Of a stretch of 64,000 nt of DNA, positions 1-6,976 are shown in pieces (position 1 is the first letter of the stretch; each line of letters opens with the position of its first letter). The DNA comes from Streptomyces sp. NBC_00775 (lineage in GTDB: Bacteria; Actinomycetota; Actinomycetes; Streptomycetales; Streptomycetaceae). A program made the translations under genes and the position numbers. The DNA lies in contig NZ_CP108938.1 in NCBI RefSeq assembly GCF_036347135.1, positions 5,952,001 to 6,016,000 of the forward strand, in the 5' to 3' direction. The notes beneath the pieces were generated by a model. It saw only the letters and a program-made list of their open reading frames with translations, was not told where the DNA came from and did no database searches.

Positions 1-375
1 ATCACCGGCACACTCGCGATGCCCGGCGCCCGCGAGGCCGTCGCGGCCGTGCACGCGACGGGCGGGCGGGCCGTCGTCGTCACCGCGAAGTGGGAGCCCA
101 ACGCCAAGCTGCACCTGGAACATCTGCGGATCGACGCGGACGAGGTCGTCGGCAACCTGTGGGCCGAGCAGAAGGCGGAGGCGCTGCGCGAGCACGGCGC
201 GAGCGTGTACGTCGGCGACCACACCGGAGACGTACGCGGCGCGCACACGGCGGGCGCGTACGCCGTCGCCGTGGCCACCGGCCCGTGCGACGCCGACGAG
301 CTGCGCGCGGCGGGCGCCGACGTCGTCCTCGCCGATCTCACGGAGTTCCCGGCGTGGCTGGAGAGCTACAGCTGA
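1..375 (+). CDS. HAD-family hydrolase, C-terminal part
   Basis: The gene enters the window already open, so its N-terminus with the catalytic DxD motif is not visible. The visible 124 residues show the late HAD motifs: a Lys in VVVTAKWEPN and the acidic motif YVGDHTGDVRGA, followed by the usual end AGADVVLADLTEFPAWL. This matches phosphoglycolate-phosphatase-like HAD proteins, cytosolic phosphatases that act on small phosphorylated metabolites. The substrate cannot be told from this part. It is followed by about 40 nt without a hairpin and then by the convergent small membrane gene. Confidence 0.8.
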   Translation: MTGTLAMPGAREAVAAVHATGGRAVVVTAKWEPNAKLHLEHLRIDADEVVGNLWAEQKAEALREHGASVYVGDHTGDVRGAHTAGAYAVAVATGPCDADELRAAGADVVLADLTEFPAWLESYS

Positions 376-415
376 CCCGACTGCCAGACCGCATCCCGCC
401 CGCATCCCGCCCGCG

Positions 416-667
416 CTAGCTCCGCGCGGCGCGTGCCCGGCGGCGGCCCTCCGCGATGGACTGGAGCACTCCGGCTCCGGCCAACAGGAATCCGACACCC
501 ATGAACATGCTCAACCCGAACATGTATGTCGGAAAAGGAGTCGTACCGAGCAGCAGCGGTGCCACGGTGACCAGAGTGGCCACGGCTCCGATGAAGAAGA
601 CGATGGCACCGGCACGGATCAGCCGGTCACCGGCTTCCGGGGAATTCGCTTGGGTTTTGTCACGCAC
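416..667 (-). CDS. Small two-TM membrane protein, function unknown
   Basis: The frame encodes a short protein with two hydrophobic segments, one around AIVFFIGAVATLVTVAPLLL and one around FGLSMFMGVGFLLAGAGV, joined by a short loop, and a basic C-terminal tail. I chose the GTG at 667, which begins VRDKTQANSPEAGDR; a TTG at 700 would add eleven residues but would run further into the leader of the divergent cold-shock gene. I do not recognise a named family. It looks like a conserved Streptomyces integral membrane protein. No Shine-Dalgarno is convincing for either start. Confidence 0.6.
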   Translation of the reverse strand: MRDKTQANSPEAGDRLIRAGAIVFFIGAVATLVTVAPLLLGTTPFPTYMFGLSMFMGVGFLLAGAGVLQSIAEGRRRARAARS

Positions 668-862
668 CGGACCAGGGTAGTTCCCAGCGCGAAGGAACAA
701 TCCAGCGACGTCTTGTCACCAGCCGCCGGACCATTAGCCTTGGTACCGGCGGGTCCGACGACCCGCTGTAGTGCTATCCAGAGCCGTTTAAGGGCAGTTG
801 CCCCTGCAACCGCCGAGCAGTTTTCAGAGCAGTTTCCGACGAGTACGAGGACGAGGACAGAC

Positions 863-1246
863 GTGCCTACCGGCAAGGTCAAGTGGTTCAACAGTGAGAA
901 GGGCTTCGGCTTTCTCTCCCGCGACGACGGCGGCGACGTCTTCGTTCATTCCTCGGTCCTGCCCGCCGGAGTCGAAGCTCTCAAGCCCGGCCAGCGCGTG
1001 GAGTTCGGCGTCGTCGCCGGTCAGCGCGGCGACCAGGCGCTTTCGGTGACCATCCTGGACCCGACCCCCTCCGTGGCGGCCGCGCAGCGCCGCAAGCCGG
1101 ACGAACTGGCTTCCATCGTCCAGGACTTGACGACCCTCCTCGAAAACATCACGCCGATGCTGGAGAAGGGCCGTTACCCCGAGAAGGCTTCCGGCAAGAA
1201 GATCGCGGGCCTGCTGCGAGCGGTCGCCGACCAGCTCGACGTATAG
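863..1246 (+). CDS. Cold-shock domain protein with C-terminal extension
   Basis: Residues 1-67 form a cold-shock domain: GKVKWFNSEKGFGFLSRDD holds RNP1 and DVFVHSSVL holds RNP2, so the protein should bind single-stranded RNA or DNA in the cytosol. Unlike the 67-aa CspA type, it carries about 60 extra residues predicted to be helical (PDELASIVQDLTTLLENI and onward), an arrangement common in actinobacteria. The start is the GTG at 863, after a GAGGACGAGGACAG purine-rich tract. The leader from 700 to 862 has a small perfect hairpin GGGCA-GT-TGCCC (792-803) and a repeated GAGCAGTTT, which could matter for cold regulation, but that is inference. It converges on mqnD with only 25 nt between the stops. 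Confidence 0.9.
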   Translation: MPTGKVKWFNSEKGFGFLSRDDGGDVFVHSSVLPAGVEALKPGQRVEFGVVAGQRGDQALSVTILDPTPSVAAAQRRKPDELASIVQDLTTLLENITPMLEKGRYPEKASGKKIAGLLRAVADQLDV

Positions 1247-1271
1247 ACATCCCGCAGACAACGCAGGGCAC

Positions 1272-2126
1272 TTACGGGAAGTTCAGCGCATCCGGGCCGA
1301 GGGGCGGCACCAGCCCCTCGGCCGCCGCGCGGGTGAGCAGTCCCCGGATCGCGGCATAGCCGTCGTCGCCGAGGTCTGCCGTGAACTCGTTGACGTACAG
1401 GCCGATGTGCTGGTCCGCGACCTTCGGGTCCATCTCCTGGGCGTGCTCAAGGACGTACGGGCGGGAGGCCTCCGGGTCGTCCCACGCGGCGCGGACCGAG
1501 GCGCGGGTCGACTCCGCGAGCAGCTTCAGCGTGTCGTCGCCCAGCGAGCGCTTGGCGATGATCGCGCCCAGCGGGATGGGCAGCCCGGTCGTCCGCTCCC
1601 AGTGCTCGCCCATGTCGGCGAGCTTGTGCAGCCCGTAGTTCTGGTACGTGAAACGCGCCTCGTGGATGACCAGTCCCGCGTCGACCTTCCCGTCCCGTAC
1701 GGCCGGCATGATCTCGTGGAACGGCATGACGATGATCTGGCCGACGCCGTCGGGAATCGTGTCCGCGGCCCAGAGGCGGAAGAGCAGATACGCCGTCGAC
1801 CTCTCGCTCGGCACGGCGACGGTGCGGCCCGTCAGGTCCGCGTCGGCCTCCCGGGTGAGCACCAGCGGGCCGCAGCCCCGCCCCAGCGCGCCCCCGCACG
1901 GCAGCAGCGCGTACTCGTCGAGGACGTACGGCAGCACGGCGTACGACACCTTCAGCACATCGAACTCACCGCGCTCGGCCATGCCGTTGGTGATGTCGAT
2001 GTCCGCGAACGTGACGTCGAGCGCGGGCGCGCCCGGCACGCGGCCGTGGGCCCAGGCGTCGAAGACGAACGTGTCGTTCGGGCAGGGCGAGTACGCGATC
2101 TGCACGGGCTCAGTGAGTGTGGTCAT
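1272..2126 (-). CDS. mqnD: 1,4-dihydroxy-6-naphthoate synthase
   Basis: This is a 284-aa protein of the MqnA/MqnD periplasmic-binding-like fold. It opens TEPVQIAYSPCPNDTF, the hallmark of MqnD, and continues with GMAERGEFDVLKVSYAVLPY. MqnD converts cyclic dehypoxanthine futalosine to 1,4-dihydroxy-6-naphthoate in the futalosine menaquinone route used by Streptomyces. The ATG at 2126 is preferred over the longer open frame, because the upstream residues look non-coding and this start overlaps the mqnB stop by 17 nt, which implies translational coupling. The adjacent gene encodes another step of the same pathway, so the assignment is firm. Confidence 0.95.
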   Translation of the reverse strand: MTTLTEPVQIAYSPCPNDTFVFDAWAHGRVPGAPALDVTFADIDITNGMAERGEFDVLKVSYAVLPYVLDEYALLPCGGALGRGCGPLVLTREADADLTGRTVAVPSERSTAYLLFRLWAADTIPDGVGQIIVMPFHEIMPAVRDGKVDAGLVIHEARFTYQNYGLHKLADMGEHWERTTGLPIPLGAIIAKRSLGDDTLKLLAESTRASVRAAWDDPEASRPYVLEHAQEMDPKVADQHIGLYVNEFTADLGDDGYAAIRGLLTRAAAEGLVPPLGPDALNFP

Positions 2127-2865
2127 GCCTGTTCCAACCCTCCAGTACGGGCGCGAGCTTCCCGAAAGCCTCGGTGAGTGCGGCGAGCGCGTCGCCGATG
2201 CGCCAGGCGGCGCGGTCGCGCGGGCCGACGGGGTTGGAGACCGCGCGGAGCTCAAGGACGGGCACACCGTGAGCCACGGCCGCCTCGGCGACCCCGAACC
2301 CCTCCATCGCCTCGGCGAGGGCGCGGGGGTGACGTGCGCGCAGCTCGGCGGCGCGGGCGGCGGTGCCGGTCACGGTGGAGACGGTGAGCACCGTCCCGGC
2401 GCGTCCACCCGTGGCCGCCACGACGTCTCGTACGAGTGATTCCGGTGGACGGTGGCTGACGGCCCCGAAGCCGAGCGCGGTGACCGGGACGAAGCCGTCC
2501 GCGGTGTCCGCGCCCAGATCCGCCACGGTGATGTCGTCGGCGACGACGAGTGACCCGACGGCGGCGTCCGGCTGGAAACCGCCCGCGATCCCGGCGGAGA
2601 CGACCAGGGCGTAGGGGGTGCCTTCGAGTGCCGCCGCGGTGAGCGCGGTGGCGGTGGAGGCGGCGGCGAGGGCGGGGCCCACGCCGGCGGCGAGCAGGTC
2701 GTAACCGCCCGAGCGGTGGAGTGTCACTCCGGGGAGCAGGACCTCACGGGGCGGGGCGGGGAACGCCTGGGCCACCGCGTCCCGCTCGGCGGGGACCGCG
2801 GTGGCTACCAGGACACGTACGACGGAAGACGTGGTCAGGAGTCCTTCTTGAGCTTGAAGGACCAC
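2110..2865 (-). CDS. mqnB: Futalosine hydrolase
   Basis: This nucleoside-phosphorylase-fold protein shows VVSAGIAGGF in its core and the active-site stretch EAMEGFGVAEAA near the C-terminus. MqnB releases the base from futalosine to give dehypoxanthine futalosine, ahead of MqnC and MqnD in menaquinone synthesis. Its 3' end overlaps mqnD by 17 nt. The start is uncertain: the coordinates use a GTG at 2865 that overlaps the lipoprotein gene by 31 nt, while a CTG about 27 nt downstream with an AAGAAGGA tract before it is also possible. The conserved fold begins at VVRVLVATAVPAERDA in either case. Confidence 0.92.
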   Translation of the reverse strand: MVLQAQEGLLTTSSVVRVLVATAVPAERDAVAQAFPAPPREVLLPGVTLHRSGGYDLLAAGVGPALAAASTATALTAAALEGTPYALVVSAGIAGGFQPDAAVGSLVVADDITVADLGADTADGFVPVTALGFGAVSHRPPESLVRDVVAATGGRAGTVLTVSTVTGTAARAAELRARHPRALAEAMEGFGVAEAAVAHGVPVLELRAVSNPVGPRDRAAWRIGDALAALTEAFGKLAPVLEGWNRHDHTH

Positions 2866-3332
2866 AGGCCGGTGACCGTCTTCTCGCCCTCCTTGATGGA
2901 GACGAGCGTCGAGTTGCCGCTGGCGCCGTACTGGGCGTTGAAGAACACGCTGCCCGGGATCGTGCGGTACGTCTTATTGCTGGAGTCGGTCAGCGGCTGA
3001 CCGTTCATCAGGATCGTCCAGCCCTTGTCCGCGATCTTCGGGTCCACGCCGAACCGGACGGTCTCGTCGGGGTCGACCTTGATGGACTTGATGTCCTTGG
3101 ACTTCAGGCACTTCGCCAGGTCCGTGGTCGACACCTCCTTGCCGTCGTTGTAGCAGTCGGTCTCGGAGCTCACCGAGTTCTTGCCGACCGTGATCGTGGC
3201 CAGCGGCGTCGGCTTGTCACAGGCGGACAGGGTGAGAAGTCCGGCGGAAACGGCGCCGACAGCGGCGACGGCGCGACGGCGGCGCGCAACGCTGCGTGCA
3301 TTAGCGGCTCTGCCGCGGGGCAGGGAGGTCAT
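2835..3332 (-). CDS. DUF2771 lipoprotein
   Basis: The 165-aa product has an Arg-rich N-terminus, a hydrophobic stretch and a lipobox LSAC at residues 35-38, so Cys38 should be lipidated and the protein anchored outside the membrane. The mature part, with TVGKNSVSSETDCYNDGKEV and a C-terminal GLWSFKLKKDS, matches the actinobacterial DUF2771 family of unknown function. It lies just upstream of mqnB and overlaps it, so it is probably cotranscribed with mqnB-mqnD, though no role in menaquinone synthesis is known. A 12-bp palindrome CCCCACGTGGGG lies upstream at 3365-3376. Confidence 0.82.
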   Translation of the reverse strand: MTSLPRGRAANARSVARRRRAVAAVGAVSAGLLTLSACDKPTPLATITVGKNSVSSETDCYNDGKEVSTTDLAKCLKSKDIKSIKVDPDETVRFGVDPKIADKGWTILMNGQPLTDSSNKTYRTIPGSVFFNAQYGASGNSTLVSIKEGEKTVTGLWSFKLKKDS

Positions 3333-3364
3333 GGCCGAAGGCTATCGGGCAGGTCCAGTGGTCT

Positions 3365-3376
3365 CCCCACGTGGGG
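3365..3376. promoter_or_regulatory. Palindrome CCCCACGTGGGG upstream of DUF2771-mqnB-mqnD
   Basis: A perfect 12-bp palindrome lies 33 nt upstream of the lipoprotein ATG, in the 83-nt gap after the MFS gene on the same strand. It could be an operator for the DUF2771-mqnB-mqnD unit or part of a small terminator for the MFS gene. No regulator can be assigned from sequence. Confidence 0.35.
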
Positions 3377-3415
3377 TACGGCGTGCCGCCCGCGGCCCCC
3401 GCGTGGCCGTGCCGC

Positions 3416-4840
3416 TCACGCCACCCGCTGCCGGGCGGGTCCGGCGTGGTGTGCCGCGCTGAGCAGCCCCCGTACGGTCGTCAGCCAGCCCGTGGCGACG
3501 ATCGCGGCGGCCACGGACAGGCCGAGCGTGCCGTTGAGCGGCAGCGCGATGCCGATGCCGCCGCCGAGGACCCACGCCATCTGCAGCAGCGTCTCGGAGC
3601 GGGCGAAGGCGGACGTACGGACGAGTTCCGGGACGTCCCGCTGGATCAGCGCGTCCAGGGACAGCTTGGAGAGGGCCTGCGCGAAGCCGGCGACCGCGGC
3701 GAGGCAGGCCACGAAGGCCGCCCCGAAGAACAGCGCGGCGAGGATCGCCGTCGCCAGTACGAACGCCAGCACCGTCACGATGATGATCTCCGGAGCGCGC
3801 TGTTTCAGCCAAGCTCCGACCGCCGTGCCGAGCGCGTTGCCCGCGCCCGCCGAGACGCCCACTATGCCGAGCGAGACCGCCGCGCTCTCGCCGGTGAGCG
3901 GGTGCTCGCGCAGCAGGAACGCGAGGAAGAAGATCAGGAAGCCGGAGAGACAGCGCAGGGAGGCGTTGGCGCCGAGCGCGTGCGTGACCGCCGTGCCGAC
4001 GGTACGGAGCCCCGGGCGCGGGGCCTTCTTCTGGCGCGGTCCGTGCAGGTGCTCCTCGTCCGCGGCCAGGAGCGCCTTGTCCTCGCCCTTCGCCGAGTCG
4101 ACCTTGTGCGGCAGCGTGAACGACAGGAACGTGCCCGCGATGAAGATCACGAAGGCGCCGTAGAGCGGGTAGCGCGGGCCGAGGATCTGGAGTCCCGCCC
4201 CGATCGGCGCGGCGACGGCGGTGGCGAACAGCCCGCCGAGGGTGACCCGGGAGTTGGCCTTCACCAGGGAGAACTTGGGTGGCAGGAGGCGTGGCACGAC
4301 AGCGCTTCGTACGACCCCGTACGCCTTCGAGGCGACCAGTACCCCGAGTGCGGCGGGGTACAGCTCGATGCCGCCGGTGACGACCGCGCTGGAGAGCATC
4401 AGGGCGAGGAAGGCCCGGGCGAGCATCGCGGCTGCCATCGCGGCACGGCGGCCGTGGGGGAGGCGGTCGAGGAGGGGGCCGATCACGGGGGCCAGGAGGG
4501 TGAAGGGCGCCATGGTGATGGCGAGGTAGAGGGCGACGCGGCCGCGGGCCTCGTCGGTGGGGACGGAGAAGAAGACCGTGGAGGCGAGGGCGACGGTGAT
4601 CATGACGTCGCCGGCGCCGTTCACCGCGTGCAGCTCGATCAGTTTGCCGAGGCCGGACTCGCCGGCTCCGTGGGCGTGCGTGGCCTTGCGGATGCCGCGT
4701 GCCGTTCCGGTCACCGGGAAGTGCAGGGCACGGCCGACCGCGCGGACGGACCCGCTCATCCGGCCCGATCCGCCACTCCGGCTGCTGCCCTTGGTGCCAC
4801 CGATTCCGGTTGCTCCCTGGGGCGACCTTGCGGCTGCCAC
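3416..4840 (-). CDS. Major facilitator superfamily transporter
   Basis: The protein is strongly hydrophobic, with about twelve membrane segments. It includes the typical loop after TM2 (LLDRLPHGRRAAMAAAM) and a long charged central loop between TM6 and TM7 (KVDSAKGEDKALLAADEEH). It is therefore an MFS carrier in the cytoplasmic membrane; the substrate is unknown. Two starts are possible. The GTG at 4840 (VAAARSPQGATG) gives 474 aa, and the ATG at 4759 (MSGSVRAVGRALHF) gives 447 aa with no loss of membrane core. I give the longer form. The promoter side faces an 830-nt repeat-filled intergenic region. Confidence 0.85.
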   Translation of the reverse strand: MAAARSPQGATGIGGTKGSSRSGGSGRMSGSVRAVGRALHFPVTGTARGIRKATHAHGAGESGLGKLIELHAVNGAGDVMITVALASTVFFSVPTDEARGRVALYLAITMAPFTLLAPVIGPLLDRLPHGRRAAMAAAMLARAFLALMLSSAVVTGGIELYPAALGVLVASKAYGVVRSAVVPRLLPPKFSLVKANSRVTLGGLFATAVAAPIGAGLQILGPRYPLYGAFVIFIAGTFLSFTLPHKVDSAKGEDKALLAADEEHLHGPRQKKAPRPGLRTVGTAVTHALGANASLRCLSGFLIFFLAFLLREHPLTGESAAVSLGIVGVSAGAGNALGTAVGAWLKQRAPEIIIVTVLAFVLATAILAALFFGAAFVACLAAVAGFAQALSKLSLDALIQRDVPELVRTSAFARSETLLQMAWVLGGGIGIALPLNGTLGLSVAAAIVATGWLTTVRGLLSAAHHAGPARQRVA

Positions 4841-4937
4841 TCCGTCATAGTGCCCCGAGATGGGGGTGCGTAGTGCGGTTACCGCGCGTATGGGGGTCGC
4901 GTGGGGGGTTCGGTGGGTGCGGTTCGTCGTCGGGGTC

Positions 4938-5049
4938 GGGGCCGGGCCGGTACGTCCAGCCCGTCGCCGGTGGGCATTGCTGTCTGCTGCCATGGCGGGA
5001 CTGGGCGACAACCACGTAAGCGACGGGCTGGACGTACCGGCCCGGCCCC
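4938..5049. repeat. 112-bp element with 30-bp perfect terminal inverted repeats
   Basis: Positions 4938-4967 and 5020-5049 are exact reverse complements (30 of 30), separated by 52 nt that contain a GCCATGGC palindrome. The arms begin GGGGCCGGGCCGG and end CAGCCCGTCGC. The element lies upstream of the MFS gene and has no open frame of note. It could fold into a very stable hairpin or be a MITE-like insertion. I could not see a target-site duplication. Confidence 0.85.
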
Positions 5050-5109
5050 TTCGGTGCGTCGCCGGCTGCGGGCGCGTGGGGGGGGGGGCGTGCATCGCCG
5101 GGTGCGGGC

Positions 5110-5322
5110 CGGTGGGGGTTGCTCGCGCCCCTTAAGGGGCGCGGGGAACGGCGCGCCCAGCCCGCACGGACCCGCAGTCGACCAACAACCTCAGCCCCCA
5201 CCCACCCAAGGGGCGCGGGGAACTGCGCGACCAGCCCCCACCCACCCGCACTCGACACACAACCCCCGGGGTCGAAGGGGCGGAGCCCCTGGAGGATGGG
5301 ACGGGTAGGGGCGGCGGGGGCG
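5110..5322 (+). repeat. Dispersed intergenic palindromic repeat, left cluster
   Basis: This stretch holds an 18-bp perfect palindrome GCGCCCCTTAAGGGGCGC (5125-5142), then two copies of a GGGGCGCGGGGAACtGCGC core with a CCAGCCCCCACCCACCCGCA tail. It ends in a GGGGCGGAGCCCC stem and a GATGGGACGGGTAGGGGCGG block. The same modules recur, partly inverted, at 6611-6900 and in part at 20990-21046 and 53550-53590. The remainder up to 5669 has further short hairpins such as CCGGCGC-gca-GCGCCGG at 5401-5417 but no gene. Confidence 0.8.
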
Positions 5323-5669
5323 CGTGACAGGGGAGGCCGTCGGCGTGTCCTGGTGGGCGATTTTGCGGCCGGCCGAGACGGGTTGTGTGGGCGGGAAACA
5401 CCGGCGCGCAGCGCCGGAGAATGTGGCGCGGAGCGCCGAAGAGGGCCGCCGGTGTGGGCCCAGGCGCCAGGAGAAGGTAGCGTGCGTAGCGCGCATGCGG
5501 CGATTGTTCTCGGCCGCGCGCCTCTCGGCCATCCCGCAGAATGGATGGCGTAGGTGCGCCCGAGTGCGATCGGGCGCGGACGTCGACGCGGCCCTCCGGT
5601 CCGCTCCGTCCGCACCCCCGCCGGTGGAATGGCGCACCCGTGAGACGGCGTAGGAGAGAAGCGATACCT

Positions 5670-6596
5670 GTGAGCGCAGCGACCACGCGAAGCCGCACCC
5701 CCGACCGCCTGTGCGCCGAGGCAGTCGACCTCGCCCGCACCGCCGCCGAGGAGGCCGCCGCACCCGGCGTCGTCGGCGCGCACGTGGGGCTGGTCTCCGA
5801 GGGGGACCGCGTAGTCACGCACTTCTTCGAGTGCGAGGAGCTGGGGTACCGGGGGTGGCGCTGGGCGGTGACCGTCGCCCGGGCCTCCCGGGCCAAGGCC
5901 GTCACGCTCGACGAAACCGTGCTGCTGCCCGGCCCCGAATCGCTGCTCGCCCCCGAGTGGGTGCCGTGGAGCGAGCGGCTCCGCCCCGGTGACATGGGCC
6001 CGGGGGACCTGCTGCCCACGGACGCCGAGGATCTCCGCCTCGAACCCGGTTTCACCGGCGAGGACGAGCCGCCGCCGAACTCGCCCGTCTCGGAGGAGAT
6101 GGCCGAGCTGGTGGAGGCGGAGGACGCGGAGGTGACGGGCGGGGCGCCCGCGACGCTTCCGGTCGCGCCGCGCCGGGGTTCGATCGCGGCGGTGGCCGAG
6201 GAGCTGGGGCTGCGTCGTGCGCGGGTCCTGTCCCGGTACGGGCTGCATGTGGCGGCCGATCGGTGGGAGGAGGGGTACGGGCCGAAGACGGCGATGGCGC
6301 AGGCCGCGCCCGCGTCGTGCGTCAGCTGTGGCTTCCTGAACCCCATCGGGGGCTCGCTCGGACAGGCGTTCGGTGTCTGTGCCAATGAGTTCTCGCCCGC
6401 CGATGGGCATGTCGTGTCCCTTTCGTACGGCTGTGGCGGGCACTCCGAGGCCGCCGTCATGCCGAAGCCGCCGCGCCCGGCTCCGCCGGTGATCGACGAA
6501 ACCCGCGTGGACCCCTTCCCCCTCCGGCCGTCCCCCGATTCCGGTTCGGTCTCGATCACGACGGACGAAACCTCGGCGGAGCTGGGCCACTCGTAA
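5670..6596 (+). CDS. DUF3027 protein
   Basis: The 308-aa product starts at a GTG at 5670 with a TAGGAGAG ribosome site 12 nt upstream. It matches the actinobacterial DUF3027 family (CAEAVDLARTAAEEAA, GYRGWRWAVTVARASRAKAV, ESLLAPEWVPWSERLRPGD). A C-terminal cysteine cluster (SCVSCGF, GVCANEF, YGCGGHSEAA, about residues 217-256) looks like a zinc site. The middle is acidic, and the C-terminus is Pro/Asp/Ser-rich. The biochemical role is unknown. The gene is flanked by oppositely oriented copies of the dispersed repeat and precedes the Hsp90-like ATPase gene on the same strand. Confidence 0.85.
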   Translation: MSAATTRSRTPDRLCAEAVDLARTAAEEAAAPGVVGAHVGLVSEGDRVVTHFFECEELGYRGWRWAVTVARASRAKAVTLDETVLLPGPESLLAPEWVPWSERLRPGDMGPGDLLPTDAEDLRLEPGFTGEDEPPPNSPVSEEMAELVEAEDAEVTGGAPATLPVAPRRGSIAAVAEELGLRRARVLSRYGLHVAADRWEEGYGPKTAMAQAAPASCVSCGFLNPIGGSLGQAFGVCANEFSPADGHVVSLSYGCGGHSEAAVMPKPPRPAPPVIDETRVDPFPLRPSPDSGSVSITTDETSAELGHS

Positions 6597-6610
6597 CCGG
6601 CAGGGTTCTC

Positions 6611-6900
6611 TCGCCCCCGCCGCCCCTACCCGTCCCATCCCTGGGGGCTGCGCCCCCAGACCCCCCTAAAAGATTGCGCAGTTCCCCGCGCCCCTGAATG
6701 CGTCTGCGGGGCGGTGGGGGTTGCTCGCGCAGTTCCCCGCGCCCCTGAAAGACCCGGGGCGGGCGGGGGGATGCGGGGCGAAGCCCCGCTCTTCAGGGGC
6801 GCGGGGAACTGCGCAATCTTTTGGACCAGCCCCCACCCACCCGCAGTCGACGAACCCACCCCCCACGGAGCCGACGGGGCGGAGCCCCGGGTGGAAGTGG
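6611..6900. repeat. Dispersed intergenic palindromic repeat, right cluster
   Basis: Between the DUF3027 stop and the ATPase gene lie three GGGGCGCGGGGAACTGCGC cores, two in minus and one in plus orientation. A minus copy of the block CCGCCCCTACCCGTCCCATC (6619-6640) mirrors 5293-5317. A plus copy of CCAGCCCCCACCCACCCGCA (6826-6845) is followed by a GGGGCGGAGCCCC stem. The intergenic region contains no credible gene. The arrangement can form several strong hairpins and may end transcription from both sides. Confidence 0.8.
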
Positions 6901-6976
6901 GCCCGGCGCGCGGTACCTTCATGCCGCGACCGAGCGCTGCACTCGCGGTCGCGCCAGGCGAGAGGGAGAGTGAACC

